A DNA stretch of 64,000 nucleotides from Lysobacter sp. (GTDB lineage Bacteria > Pseudomonadota > Gammaproteobacteria > Xanthomonadales > Xanthomonadaceae), in contig JAHCAU010000014.1 in assembly GCA_019634715.1 (NCBI GenBank), forward strand, positions 1-64,000. The letters are read 5' to 3'. The notes under the pieces were generated by a model that did no database searches, had not been told where the DNA came from, and worked only from the letters and a program-made list of their open reading frames with translations. Of the stretch, positions 7,973-18,463 are shown one piece after another; the stretch's first letter is position 1, and every line of letters starts with the position of its first letter. Both the position numbers and the translations under genes were made by a program.

Positions 7973-9568
7973 ATGCTCGATTCCGATCTGAAAGACCAGT
8001 TGCAGGCCTACCTGCAGAAGCTCACCCGTCCGGTCGAACTGGTCGCCGTGCTCGACGACGGCGAAGGTTCGCGCGAACTGCGCGAGCTGCTGGTCGAACT
8101 GACCCAGCTGTCGGACAAGGTGTCGCTGCGCGAAGCGCGCGAACCCGGCGACCGCGCGCCGTCCTTCGCCATCGCCAGCCCGGCCGCGGGCCACGACATC
8201 TCGCTGCGCTTCGCCGGCACGCCGCTCGGCCACGAGTTCACCTCGCTGGTGCTGGCGCTGCTGCAGGTCGGCGGCCATCCGCCGAAGCTCGATGCGGCGA
8301 CGATCGACCGCATCCGCGCGCTGGACGGTGATTACCGCTTCGAAACGTTCTTCTCGCTCGACTGCCACAACTGCCCCGACGTGGTGCAGGCGCTGAACCT
8401 GATGGCGGTGCTGAACCCGCGCATCCGCCACGTCGCCATCGACGGCGCGCAGTTCCAGGACGAAGTGGCCGCGCGCGAAGTGATGTCGGTGCCGGCCGTG
8501 TTCCTCAACGGCGAGGTCTTCGCCTACGGCCGCATGGGCATCGACGAGATCCTCGCGAAACTCGACGCCAGCGGCGGCGCGCGCGAAGCCGCATCGCTGT
8601 CGCAGAAGGCGCCCTACGACGTGCTGATCGTCGGCGGCGGCCCGGCCGGCGCGGCAGCGGGCATCTACGCGGCGCGCAAGGGCATCCGCACCGGCATCGT
8701 CGCCGAGCGCTTCGGCGGCCAGGTGCTCGACACCATGGCGATCGAGAACTTCATCTCCGTGCCCGAGACCGACGGCCCGAAGCTGGCGGCCGCGATGGAG
8801 CGCCACGTGCGCGAGTACGAGGTCGACATCATGAACCTGCAGCGCGCCGAGCGCCTGCTGCCGGCCGGCGACGATGGCCTGGTCGAAGTGCAGCTGGCCA
8901 ATGGCGCGTCGCTGAAGTCGAAGACGGTGGTCCTGTCCACCGGCGCGCGCTGGCGGCAGATGAACGTGCCCGGCGAGGAGCAGTACCGCAACAAGGGCGT
9001 GGCCTACTGCCCGCACTGCGACGGCCCGCTGTTCAAGGGCAAGCGCGTGGCGGTGATTGGCGGCGGCAATTCCGGCGTGGAGGCGGCGATCGACCTGGCC
9101 GGCATCGTCGAGCACGTCACCCTGATCGAATTCGACGGCAAGCTGCGCGCCGACGAAGTGCTGCAGCGCAAGCTGCGCAGCCTGCCGAACGTGCGCGTGA
9201 TCGTGTCCGGGCAGACCCGCGAGGTGCTGGGCGACGGCCGCAAGGTCACCGCGCTGGCCTACGTCGACCGCACCACCCACGAGGCGCACGTGCTGCCGCT
9301 GGAAGGCGTGTTCGTGCAGATCGGCCTGCTGCCCAACACCGAATGGCTGAAGGGCACGGTCGAGCTGACCCCGCGCGGCGAGATCGTGGTCGACGACCGT
9401 GGCCAGACCTCGCTGCCGGGCGTGTTCGCCGCCGGCGACGCGACCACGGTGCCGTACAAGCAGATCGTCATTGCGATGAGCGAAGGCTCGAAGGCGGCGC
9501 TGTCGGCCTTCGACCACCTGATCCGCCACAGCGCGCCGGCCTCGGCCGAAGCCACGCAGGCGGCCTGA
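7973..9568 (+). CDS. ahpF: Alkyl hydroperoxide reductase subunit F
   Basis: AhpF is the NAD(P)H-dependent flavoprotein that re-reduces AhpC. The 531 residues contain an N-terminal tandem thioredoxin-like domain with the redox pair CHNCP (about 130-134), the FAD loop VGGGPAGAAAGIYAA (about 222-236), the catalytic YCPHCDGP (about 344-351), and the pyridine nucleotide loop IGGGNSGVEAAIDLAG. The start MLDSDLKDQLQAYLQKL matches the family; upstream in-frame residues are probably not translated. Confidence 0.97.
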   Translation: MLDSDLKDQLQAYLQKLTRPVELVAVLDDGEGSRELRELLVELTQLSDKVSLREAREPGDRAPSFAIASPAAGHDISLRFAGTPLGHEFTSLVLALLQVGGHPPKLDAATIDRIRALDGDYRFETFFSLDCHNCPDVVQALNLMAVLNPRIRHVAIDGAQFQDEVAAREVMSVPAVFLNGEVFAYGRMGIDEILAKLDASGGAREAASLSQKAPYDVLIVGGGPAGAAAGIYAARKGIRTGIVAERFGGQVLDTMAIENFISVPETDGPKLAAAMERHVREYEVDIMNLQRAERLLPAGDDGLVEVQLANGASLKSKTVVLSTGARWRQMNVPGEEQYRNKGVAYCPHCDGPLFKGKRVAVIGGGNSGVEAAIDLAGIVEHVTLIEFDGKLRADEVLQRKLRSLPNVRVIVSGQTREVLGDGRKVTALAYVDRTTHEAHVLPLEGVFVQIGLLPNTEWLKGTVELTPRGEIVVDDRGQTSLPGVFAAGDATTVPYKQIVIAMSEGSKAALSAFDHLIRHSAPASAEATQAA

Positions 9569-9744
9569 ACGGGCGCAGGGCGGCACGATCCCCGGCCAGG
9601 CCGTGCCAACCTGTCAGATGCGACAGTACCCGGCATGTCCACGCGTCGCCGAAAGTCTGGTCGGAGGCGCGTGCGATCCGGTACCCGCGCAGCGCATGCA
9701 GGACGCCCTGAACACCGCGCCGGCCCCCGCCCGGGCCGGTCCGA

Positions 9745-9773
9745 GATACGATGACGATCGCGTTCGTCGTATC
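9745..9773. promoter_or_regulatory. Inverted repeat upstream of oxyR
   Basis: GATACGA and TCGTATC face each other across 15 bases, about 70 bases before the oxyR start. The dyad could be an autoregulatory LysR-type site or a leader hairpin. It does not match the OxyR consensus seen before ahpC. Confidence 0.3.
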
Positions 9774-9841
9774 GATGCGGCCCGCGCGGCCGCGCCATCG
9801 GATCGCCACGCGGCGGTCCGCACGTCGAGGAGCCGGCTCCG

Positions 9842-10795
9842 ATGAACCTGCGCGACCTGAAGTACCTGGTGGCCCTGGCCGATCACAAGCACTTCGGCCG
9901 CGCGGCGGCGGCCTGCTTCATCAGCCAGCCGACGCTGTCGACCCAGATCAAGAAGCTCGAAGACGAACTGGGCATCTCCCTCGTCGAGCGCGCGCCGCGC
10001 CGCATCATGCTCACGCCCGCAGGCCGCGACGCCGCCGAACGCGCGCGGCGGATCGTCGCCGATGTCGAGGAAATGAAGGAAGCCGCGCGCCGCAGCCGCA
10101 ATCCCGAGGCCGGCACGGTGCGGCTGGGCATCTTCCCGACGCTGGGTCCCTACCTGCTGCCGCACGTCGTGCCGCAGGTGCGCACCCGCTTCCCCGACCT
10201 GGAACTGCTGCTGGTCGAGGAAAAGACCGAAGTCATCCTGCGCCAGCTGCGCGAGGGCCGTCTCGATGCCGGGGTGCTGGCGTTGCCGCTGCACGACGAG
10301 CAGCTCCACGTCGAAGGCCTGTTCGAGGAACCCTTCGTGCTGGCCGTGCCGGAAAGCCACCCGCTCGCCTTCGAATCGAAGCCGCTGACCATGCAGGACC
10401 TGAGCAACGAAAGCCTGCTCCTGCTCGAAGACGGCCACTGCCTGCGCGACCAGGCGCTGGACGTGTGCCACATGGCCGGCGCCGGCGAGAAGTCCGGCTT
10501 CCGCGCGACCTCGCTGGAAACCCTGCGGCAGATGGTCGCCGCGAACGTCGGCATCACCCTGCTGCCGGCGCTGGCGGTGAAGCCGCCGGTGGCGCCGCCC
10601 CAGCACATGCACCTGGTGACCTTCCGCGACCCGCAGCCGAGCCGGCGCATCGCGATGGTCTGGCGACGCAGTTCGGCGATGGCCGAATTCCTGTCGCGGC
10701 TGGCGCTGGTCTTCCGCGAACTGCCGCCCGGCCTGCTCGACACCCGCAACCTGCAGGCCACGGCCCCGACGCCGTTCGTGCAGGCGCGGCGCTGA
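9842..10795 (+). CDS. oxyR: Hydrogen peroxide-sensing LysR-type regulator OxyR
   Basis: The 317-residue protein has a LysR winged helix at about 1-60 (MNLRDLKYLVALADHKHFGR, SQPTLSTQIKKLEDELG) and a periplasmic-binding-like sensor domain. The redox cysteines fall in HCLRDQALDVCHMAG, equivalent to Cys199 and Cys208 of E. coli OxyR. The TSLETLRQMVAANVGITLLP stretch is also characteristic. It lies downstream of ahpCF, the order known in Xanthomonas, and presumably activates ahpC. Confidence 0.96.
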   Translation: MNLRDLKYLVALADHKHFGRAAAACFISQPTLSTQIKKLEDELGISLVERAPRRIMLTPAGRDAAERARRIVADVEEMKEAARRSRNPEAGTVRLGIFPTLGPYLLPHVVPQVRTRFPDLELLLVEEKTEVILRQLREGRLDAGVLALPLHDEQLHVEGLFEEPFVLAVPESHPLAFESKPLTMQDLSNESLLLLEDGHCLRDQALDVCHMAGAGEKSGFRATSLETLRQMVAANVGITLLPALAVKPPVAPPQHMHLVTFRDPQPSRRIAMVWRRSSAMAEFLSRLALVFRELPPGLLDTRNLQATAPTPFVQARR

Positions 10796-10884
10796 GCGCG
10801 ACGGGATCGCACCGGCATCGACGCCCGCGGTATCCTCGGCACCGGGCATCGCCCCGCTCCGCCGATGGCAGGACACCGCACCCC

Positions 10885-11316
10885 ATGCATCCCGAAGGCA
10901 TGCGTCTCGCTGGTTCGCAGACCGAAGCCAATCTCAAGCTCGCCTTCTCCAGCGAGGCGCAGGCCAACCGCCGCTACCTGTACTTCGCGCAGAAGGCCGA
11001 CATCGAAGGCCTGGCCGACGTTGCAACGGTGTTCCGCTCCACCGCCGAGGGCGAGACCGGGCACGCGCACGGCCATCTCGAATACCTCGAACAGTGCGGC
11101 GACCCGGTGACCGGGCTGCCGTTCGGCGACACCGCCAGCAACCTGCGCAGCGCCATCGCCGGCGAGACCCACGAATACGCCGACCTCTACCCGGGCATGG
11201 CGAAAGTAGCGCGCGACGAAGGGTTCGACGAGATCGCCGACTGGTTCGAGACCCTGGCGAAAGCCGAGCGCTCGCACGCCAACCGCTTCCAGAAAGCGCT
11301 GAACGAGCTCGGCTGA
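10885..11316 (+). CDS. Rubrerythrin family protein (diiron domain only)
   Basis: The 143-residue protein carries the four-helix diiron domain: EANLKLAFSSEAQANRRYLYFA supplies the first Glu ligand, STAEGETGHAHGHLEYLE an ExxH, GETHEYADLYPGM another Glu, and LAKAERSHANRFQKAL the last ExxH. The C-terminal rubredoxin domain of classical rubrerythrin is absent. Relatives reduce peroxide or handle iron under oxidative stress, which fits the position behind oxyR. The next gene, DUF3501, is a frequent partner. Confidence 0.9.
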   Translation: MHPEGMRLAGSQTEANLKLAFSSEAQANRRYLYFAQKADIEGLADVATVFRSTAEGETGHAHGHLEYLEQCGDPVTGLPFGDTASNLRSAIAGETHEYADLYPGMAKVARDEGFDEIADWFETLAKAERSHANRFQKALNELG

Positions 11317-11340
11317 GCGCGTCGCCCGATTCATCGCGCC

Positions 11341-11922
11341 ATGCAGCCGCTGACCCGTGCCGACCTGATGCCGCTGGAAACCTACGCCGTCGAACGCCCG
11401 GCGTTCCGCGCGCGCGTGCTTGCGCACAAGCGGGCGCGCCGCGTGGCGCTGGGCGCGCACGCGACGCTGCTGTTCGAAGACCGCCTGACGGTGCAGTACC
11501 AGGTCCAGGAGATGCTGCGGATCGAGCGGCTGTTCGAGCCGGCCGCGATCCAGGCCGAACTCGACGCCTACAACCCGCTCGTGCCGGGCGGCCAGGACCT
11601 GCGCGCGACGATGCTGATCGAATATCCGGACGCCGGGCAGCGCCAGGCGGCGCTGGCCACGCTGGGCGGCATCGAGCACCGCGTCTTCGCCGAAGTCGAG
11701 GGCCATGGTCGCGCATTCACGCATGCCGACGAGGACCTGCCGCGCAGCGAAGCGGCTCGCACCGCTGCCGTGCATTTCCTGCGCGTCGTGTTCGCGCCGG
11801 CGCAGATCGCCGCGCTGCGCGCCGGCGCAGGACTGGCCTTCGGCATCGACGATCCGCGCATGCCGCTGCGGGCCGAGGTCGCCGCGGCGACGCTTGCGAT
11901 GCTGGTGCACGATTTCGACTGA
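11341..11922 (+). CDS. DUF3501 family protein
   Basis: This 193-residue soluble protein begins with LTRADLMPLETYAVERPAFR and contains KRARRVALGAHATLLFEDR and YQVQEMLRIERLFEP, the core signature of DUF3501. Its function is not known. It starts 24 bases after the rubrerythrin stop, so the two are likely cotranscribed. In other proteobacteria rubrerythrin and DUF3501 are often followed by an FeS/FAD oxidoreductase; here that third gene is missing. Confidence 0.88.
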   Translation: MQPLTRADLMPLETYAVERPAFRARVLAHKRARRVALGAHATLLFEDRLTVQYQVQEMLRIERLFEPAAIQAELDAYNPLVPGGQDLRATMLIEYPDAGQRQAALATLGGIEHRVFAEVEGHGRAFTHADEDLPRSEAARTAAVHFLRVVFAPAQIAALRAGAGLAFGIDDPRMPLRAEVAAATLAMLVHDFD

Positions 11923-11933
11923 GCCCGATCGCC

Positions 11934-12614
11934 ATGTCGGCCGCTCTCCACGCCCACCCCGAACGACCGGATGTCCCGATGCTCCGCTGGCTGCTGATCT
12001 TCGTCGTCCTCGCCGCTGCCGCCTGGTGGCTGGCCGCCCCCGAACCCGTGGCCAGCGTCTCGGCCGGCATCACCACGCGCGCGACGGGTTGCCCGCTGCC
12101 TGCCCAGCGCGTCGGCGACGACGGCACCCTGCAGAGCGATGCCCCAAGCGGCATGGCCCGCTTCAGCATCGAAGACGCCAGCGCCGAGCCGCTGGCCGGT
12201 TTCAGCGTCGCCGCGCGCGTGCTCGCGCGCGAGGATTACCGGCACGACCGCGAGGCCCGCTACGCGCCGCTCGACCTGGCGCTGGCCTGGGGACGCATGC
12301 GCGACGACCACGTGCTGTCGCAGCTGGACATCTCGCAGTCCGGGCGCTTCTATCGCTACCGCTGGAGCGGCGAACCGCCGTTGCCGCCGGACGAACTGGT
12401 GCGCAGCAGCGCGAACATGCACCTGATTCCCGCCGACGACACCGTGCGCGCGGCGCTGGACGGCATCGACGCCGACGACCGCGTGCGCATCGACGGCTGG
12501 CTGGTGCAGGTGCGCGCCAGCGACGGCTGGCAGTGGCGCAGCTCGCTCACCCGCGAGGACGCCGGTGCGGGCGCCTGCGAGCTGATCTATGTCTGCGCGG
12601 TGACGCGGCTGTGA
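11934..12614 (+). CDS. Membrane-anchored hypothetical protein
   Basis: The protein has a single N-terminal membrane segment, LRWLLIFVVLAAAAWWLAA, followed by about 190 residues that would face the periplasm. Conserved-looking blocks include GFSVAARVLAREDYRHDRE, APLDLALAWGRMRDD and RIDGWLVQVRASDGWQWRSS, ending with CELIYVCAVTRL. I do not recognise a named domain. It starts 11 bases after the DUF3501 stop, or at the inner ATG (11979) directly before the membrane segment. It probably closes the rubrerythrin operon. Confidence 0.78.
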   Translation: MSAALHAHPERPDVPMLRWLLIFVVLAAAAWWLAAPEPVASVSAGITTRATGCPLPAQRVGDDGTLQSDAPSGMARFSIEDASAEPLAGFSVAARVLAREDYRHDREARYAPLDLALAWGRMRDDHVLSQLDISQSGRFYRYRWSGEPPLPPDELVRSSANMHLIPADDTVRAALDGIDADDRVRIDGWLVQVRASDGWQWRSSLTREDAGAGACELIYVCAVTRL

Positions 12615-12692
12615 GGTCGCGTCGTCGCGACATTGCCTTGCTCCGACGCGAGTCATTCTCGGGACCCGCTCGTTCCAGACGCATCAGCGCAC

Positions 12693-12840
12693 TTGCCCCC
12701 TTTGAAAAAGGGGGCCGACGCGCGCAGCGCGGCGGGGGGATTTGCGAACGAAGCGACGTGCGTCGACGCGCTCATGCACTGAAAGATCGCAAATCCCCCG
12801 CGGACGCTGCGCGCCCGCCGCCCCCTTTTTCAAAGGGAGC
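12693..12840. repeat. Long inverted repeat with ~53-base arms
   Basis: The left arm (12693-12747) and right arm (12787-12840) are near-complementary. Each holds an inner CCCCTTTGAAAAAGGGGG palindrome, a GCGCGCAGCG core and a GGGGGATTTGCGA end, around a 39-base centre. It lies between two convergent genes and ends 18 bases before the msrA stop. It looks like a small non-autonomous mobile repeat rather than a simple terminator. Confidence 0.8.
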
Positions 12841-12858
12841 TCGATTCATCGCTGCGAC

Positions 12859-13521
12859 TCAGCCGCCCAGTCCCACCGGACAGCTCACGCCGGTGCCGCC
12901 GAGGCCGCAATAGCCGCCGGGATGTTTCGACAGGTACTGCTGGTGCTCGTCCTCGGCGTAGTAGAACACCGGTGCGGGACAGGCGATCTCGGTGGTGATC
13001 GCGCCGAAGCCTTCTGCGGTGAGCCGCGACTGGAAGGCATCGCGGCTGGCCAGGGCCGCGGCGTGCTGCGCCTCGGTGTCGCAATACAGTGCGGATCGAT
13101 ACTGCGTCCCGACATCGTTGCCCTGGCGCATGCCCTGGGTGGGGTCGTGGCTTTCCCAGAACGTCTTCAGCAGGGCGTCGAACGCGACCTCGACCGGGTC
13201 GTAGACCACCAGCACCACTTCGGTGTGGCCGGTCTCGCCGCTGCACACCTCGCGATAGGTCGGATTCGGCGTGTAGCCGCCGGCATAGCCGACCGCCGTG
13301 GTGAACACGCCCGGCAGCGACCAGAACTTGCGCTCCGCACCCCAGAAGCAGCCCATGCCGAACTGCACCCGCGACCGCCCTTCGAACGCGTCGCGCAGCG
13401 GGCGGCCGTGGACGTGATGGGCGTTGTGCAGCGGCATCGCGTCCGCACGACCGGGCAAGGCCCGCTCCGGCGAGGGCATGCGCTGCTTCCAGGCACCGAT
13501 TCCCAACAGCGATTCGAACAT
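12859..13521 (-). CDS. msrA: Peptide methionine sulfoxide reductase A
   Basis: MsrA reduces the S-epimer of methionine sulfoxide in proteins. The 220-residue product has the catalytic GCFWGAERKFW motif (about residue 56), GYAGGYTPNPTYREVCSG, GHTEVVLVVYDP, FWESHDPTQGMRQGNDVGTQ, and C-terminal recycling cysteines in GGYCGLGGTGVSCP. The start MFESLLGIGAWKQ is typical of the longer family members. It lies close to the peroxide-defence block but on the opposite strand. Confidence 0.96.
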   Translation of the reverse strand: MFESLLGIGAWKQRMPSPERALPGRADAMPLHNAHHVHGRPLRDAFEGRSRVQFGMGCFWGAERKFWSLPGVFTTAVGYAGGYTPNPTYREVCSGETGHTEVVLVVYDPVEVAFDALLKTFWESHDPTQGMRQGNDVGTQYRSALYCDTEAQHAAALASRDAFQSRLTAEGFGAITTEIACPAPVFYYAEDEHQQYLSKHPGGYCGLGGTGVSCPVGLGG

Positions 13522-13567
13522 GCGAGGTCTCCTTCGATATGACCTTCGTTGACGGTGACGCGACGGC

Positions 13568-15817
13568 TCAGGCCGTGGTCGAACGCGGCGCGAATACCGC
13601 CGGCGCCACGTGGACGCGGTTGCGGCCGGCGTGCTTGGCGGCGTACAGCGCCTTGTCGGCACGGTCCACCGCCGGATGCGGCAGGGTCTCGCCAGCCGTC
13701 TGCGTGGACACGCCGATGCTGACCGACAGCGCCAGCACCCGCTCCTGGTATTCGATCGCCGTGGCCTCCAGCGCGGCACGGATGTTCTCGGCGACGGCGC
13801 GGGCCATCTCCGACTGCCGGCCCGGCAGGATCACCAGGAATTCCTCGCCGCCGTAGCGGCCGAACACGTCGTCCTCGGCCAGCTGCTCGTTGATGATCCG
13901 CGCCACTTCGCGCAGGCAATGGTCGCCGCAGGCGTGGCCATGCTCGTCGTTGACCGACTTGAAACGGTCGATGTCGACGAACAGCACCGACAGCGGGATC
14001 GAGCGGCGGCTGGCTTCCTGGAAGGTGCGCAGCAGCGCCTGGTCGAGGCTGCGCCGGTTGAGCGCCCCGGTCAGGGCGTCGACCTCGGCGGTGTAGCGCA
14101 GGTGCAGCGCGGCGATCGCCTCGTCCGCCTGCAGCAGGGCCAGGCGCGCCAGTTCGCGCACCACGGTCAGTTCGTCGGGATGGAACACGGTCGCGCCGGC
14201 GCGCTCCAGCACGATCAGGCCCCAGCCCGGCGGCCGCACCGGCAACGCCACCAGCGCCTCGATCGCCACCGGCACCGAGGCGCCGGTCTTGGTCACCGGG
14301 CGCTGCAGTTCGAGGCTGCCGGCCATCTGCCGGCGCAGGGTCTGCAGGCGCTGGCCGATGGTGTCCTCGATCTCGGACAGGTACGAGGCCGGCTGCACCA
14401 CCAGCGTGTCGCGGCCGTGGTAGCCGCGCGCCACCGCCACCGCCGTGGTGGTCGGCACCACCCGGCGCAGGTGCTCCAGCAGGTGGCGGAACACGATCGG
14501 CTGGATCGCGTCCTCCTGCGCGCCGCGCAGCGAGGTCTGCAGCGCGGTCAGCAGTTCGGTGCGCACCGCCTCGCGATACATGCGCCGCTCGGAATCGGCG
14601 CGCGCGCGCTGCTCGCGGTCGCGCTGCTCGCGATACTTGCTGATGCGGCTGATCAGGCCCACGCCCAGCATCGCCGCGCACAGCATCATCGCCGCCTGGT
14701 AGCCGTACAGCGTCCACAGCGTGCCGCCGAGCATCCCGCGCGCGGCCATCTCCCACGCCAGCATGCCCGTGCCCATCGCCAGCACCGACAGCAGCACCGG
14801 CGCGGCCATCGGCACGCGACGACGCCAGGCATCGAGGGTGACCACGACGCCGGCGATGCAGCCGCCGAACCAGGCCACAGGCATGAACCACGCCGAGAAT
14901 CCATCCAGTGCCTGCCGCCACGCCAGCAGCACGCCCGCCACGAGCAGCAGGAACACGCAGGCGTGATTGAGCGCCGATTCCAGCAGCGGCCGCGACTGCC
15001 GGGTCTCGGCGTAGTCCAGCAGCACCCACAGCGCCGCGACCTCGAACACCAGCGACATCGCATGCATGCCCGCGCCGCCGAGGACCTGGGTCAGGCCGAA
15101 GGGATCGAACAGGTAGGCATGCCCGTCGAACGCCGCCATCAGCAGCCCGGCCGACACGCAGAACACGAAGTACCAGAGGAAGCTCTGGTCGCGCGAAGCG
15201 AAGAACAGCGCCAGCCCGACCACGCCCAGTGTAAAGACGCTGGCGTAGCCGAAGGCGTTGAGCAGGGTCGTGCGCTGTACCTCGCGGTCGTAGCGGGCCT
15301 CGGTCATCACCTCCGGCTGCAGCGCCGCGGTGCGCAGGGCGGTGGCAGACAGCTGCAGGCGGACCTCGCCTTCCCACGTCGACGGCAGCCGGTAGGCATA
15401 GCCCACCGGCAGCGGCGCGCCATCGGCGTCGGGCAGCAGGAAGCTGCGGTCGCCGCCGTCCCAGACGCCGTCGACGCCCACCTTCAACGTCTCCACCGGC
15501 ACCCGCCGCATCCACAGCACCCACTGCGGCGATTCGGACGTGCGCGGCGGGATCTCGAAGTGCAGCTCCGCGCGCGCCGTGCGCTGGGCCTCGTCGACGC
15601 CAAGCAGCAGCGCGCGGCCGCCGTGGCCCAGCGCGGGCACGCGGCCGATCGCATCCGGCTGCGGCACGATCGAGATCGCCAGCGGCGCGTCCGGCACGTC
15701 GGGCACGGCCGCCCCCGGCAGGAAGGCCTTCGCCAGCACGAGCAGCACCAGCACCGTCAGGCCGACGGCGCGCAGCCAGGCGCGAGGCATCTCCAGGCGG
15801 GCCAGGGTCGTGCTCAT
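13568..15817 (-). CDS. Membrane diguanylate cyclase (7TM sensor, GGDEF output)
   Basis: The 749-residue protein makes cyclic di-GMP. An N-terminal membrane anchor (about 14-34) is followed by a periplasmic domain, a seven-helix 7TMR-DISM-like membrane region (about 190-410), a linker with a basic coiled coil, a GAF-like stretch, and a C-terminal GGDEF domain. The active-site motif is GGEEF (about 656-660) with upstream FVDIDRFKSVNDEHGHACGD, so catalysis is expected. The RxxD inhibitory site is not intact (AEDD at that position), suggesting weak product inhibition. It is 46 bases upstream of msrA on the same strand. Confidence 0.92.
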   Translation of the reverse strand: MSTTLARLEMPRAWLRAVGLTVLVLLVLAKAFLPGAAVPDVPDAPLAISIVPQPDAIGRVPALGHGGRALLLGVDEAQRTARAELHFEIPPRTSESPQWVLWMRRVPVETLKVGVDGVWDGGDRSFLLPDADGAPLPVGYAYRLPSTWEGEVRLQLSATALRTAALQPEVMTEARYDREVQRTTLLNAFGYASVFTLGVVGLALFFASRDQSFLWYFVFCVSAGLLMAAFDGHAYLFDPFGLTQVLGGAGMHAMSLVFEVAALWVLLDYAETRQSRPLLESALNHACVFLLLVAGVLLAWRQALDGFSAWFMPVAWFGGCIAGVVVTLDAWRRRVPMAAPVLLSVLAMGTGMLAWEMAARGMLGGTLWTLYGYQAAMMLCAAMLGVGLISRISKYREQRDREQRARADSERRMYREAVRTELLTALQTSLRGAQEDAIQPIVFRHLLEHLRRVVPTTTAVAVARGYHGRDTLVVQPASYLSEIEDTIGQRLQTLRRQMAGSLELQRPVTKTGASVPVAIEALVALPVRPPGWGLIVLERAGATVFHPDELTVVRELARLALLQADEAIAALHLRYTAEVDALTGALNRRSLDQALLRTFQEASRRSIPLSVLFVDIDRFKSVNDEHGHACGDHCLREVARIINEQLAEDDVFGRYGGEEFLVILPGRQSEMARAVAENIRAALEATAIEYQERVLALSVSIGVSTQTAGETLPHPAVDRADKALYAAKHAGRNRVHVAPAVFAPRSTTA

Positions 15818-16170
15818 CCGCGTGCGCCGGGCCTCCGGCCGCAGGGGCGCCCGCCGCCGGGATGGTCCGGCAGGCGTCCGACCTCCGCGGAAAGATCATC
15901 CGTTGGCAGATCGTCGGTCTCGATCATCGCCGTCCCCCGTCGTTCATCCCCGCACCCCGCAGCACGCTCGGGATGCCCCCGGATCAAAGCATTCCACCCT
16001 ACCATCGCCCGGTGGCGGCTGGCAGCGCGCGCCCGCAATCCCGATACCAAAGTGAGACCGGATGCCGTTGGTCACCGGTCGCCTCGCCGTGCGGGCCGGC
16101 GATCGATGCGCCGCGACGGGATCGGTTCCGCCCGCCTGATAAACTTCGCGTTTTCGCAGCCGTATCGCCG
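15818..16170. other. Divergent spacer between cyclase gene and glnS
   Basis: About 350 bases separate the two divergent starts. A frame on the minus strand ends with an ATGA overlap at the cyclase start, but its composition is not convincing. An extended -10 for glnS lies at 16137-16145; otherwise I see no RNA gene or repeat. Confidence 0.5.
16137..16145 (+). promoter_or_regulatory. Extended -10 element upstream of glnS
   Basis: TGATAAACT fits the extended -10 form TGnTAnAAT with two deviations, and is followed after 25 bases by the glnS ATG. No good -35 is seen, as is common with extended -10 promoters. Confidence 0.4.
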
Positions 16171-17922
<1,752 letters not shown>

Positions 17923-17980
17923 CGCCGCGCCCCGCAGGTTCGGATCCCTCCCTCTCCGCCATACCGCAAAGGAGCCACGC

Positions 17981-18463
17981 ATGCGCACGACCATCGTCCT
18001 CGCCGCCGCGCTGTTCGCGCTGTCGCTGATCGGCTGTACCTCGCCTTCCGGTACGGCGCCCGATGCGCCCGATGTGCCCGCCGCGCCCGCCGTGCCGGAA
18101 GCCCCAGTAGTCACCGAGCCTGCCTCGCCCCCGTCGCCCCCGGCCCCCGAGTCGCCCCCGCCGCCGGGGCTGGCCGAACCCGCATCGGATGCCGGCCCCC
18201 TTGCCGGCAATACCCCGGGCAGCGCCGCCGGCCCCAGCCGCGCCTGCAAGACCGATGCGGACTGCACCGTGAAGGACGTGGGCAACTGCTGCGGATATTT
18301 TCCGATGTGCGTGAACAAGGACGCGAAGACCGACCCGGCCGCCGTGCGCGCGCAATGCGAGAAGGACGGCATGGCCTCGATCTGCGGCTTCAAGGAAATC
18401 AGCGGCTGCCAGTGCGTGCAGGGCACCTGCCAGGACATCGCCAGCGGCGGACAGGTGATGTGA
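17981..18463 (+). CDS. Proline-rich lipoprotein with Cys-rich C-terminal domain
   Basis: The 160-residue product begins MRTTIVLAAALFALSLIGCT, with a lipobox (LIGC) directing lipidation at Cys19. Residues 25-65 are a Pro/Ala/Glu linker (PAPESPPPPG). The last 70 residues form a compact domain with about ten cysteines (CKTDADC, GNCCGYFPMC, GCQCVQGTC), probably disulfide-linked in the periplasm or outer membrane. I do not recognise a named family. The stop overlaps the start of the deaminase gene by one base. Confidence 0.85.
   Translation: MRTTIVLAAALFALSLIGCTSPSGTAPDAPDVPAAPAVPEAPVVTEPASPPSPPAPESPPPPGLAEPASDAGPLAGNTPGSAAGPSRACKTDADCTVKDVGNCCGYFPMCVNKDAKTDPAAVRAQCEKDGMASICGFKEISGCQCVQGTCQDIASGGQVM

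Noticed and set aside
7649..9586. Long minus-strand frame opposite ahpF
   Set aside because: Same reason: ahpF has all catalytic motifs, the opposite frame has none.
12693..12840. Possible intrinsic terminator for the hypothetical gene and msrA
   Set aside because: The arms are over 50 bases and include inner palindromes; although T-runs exist, the structure is better described as a repeat element.
15814..15927. Small minus-strand frame ending ATGA at the cyclase start
   Set aside because: It offers a tempting overlap, but the sequence is Pro/Gly/Arg-rich low complexity with no conserved-looking segment, as expected from chance open frames at this GC.
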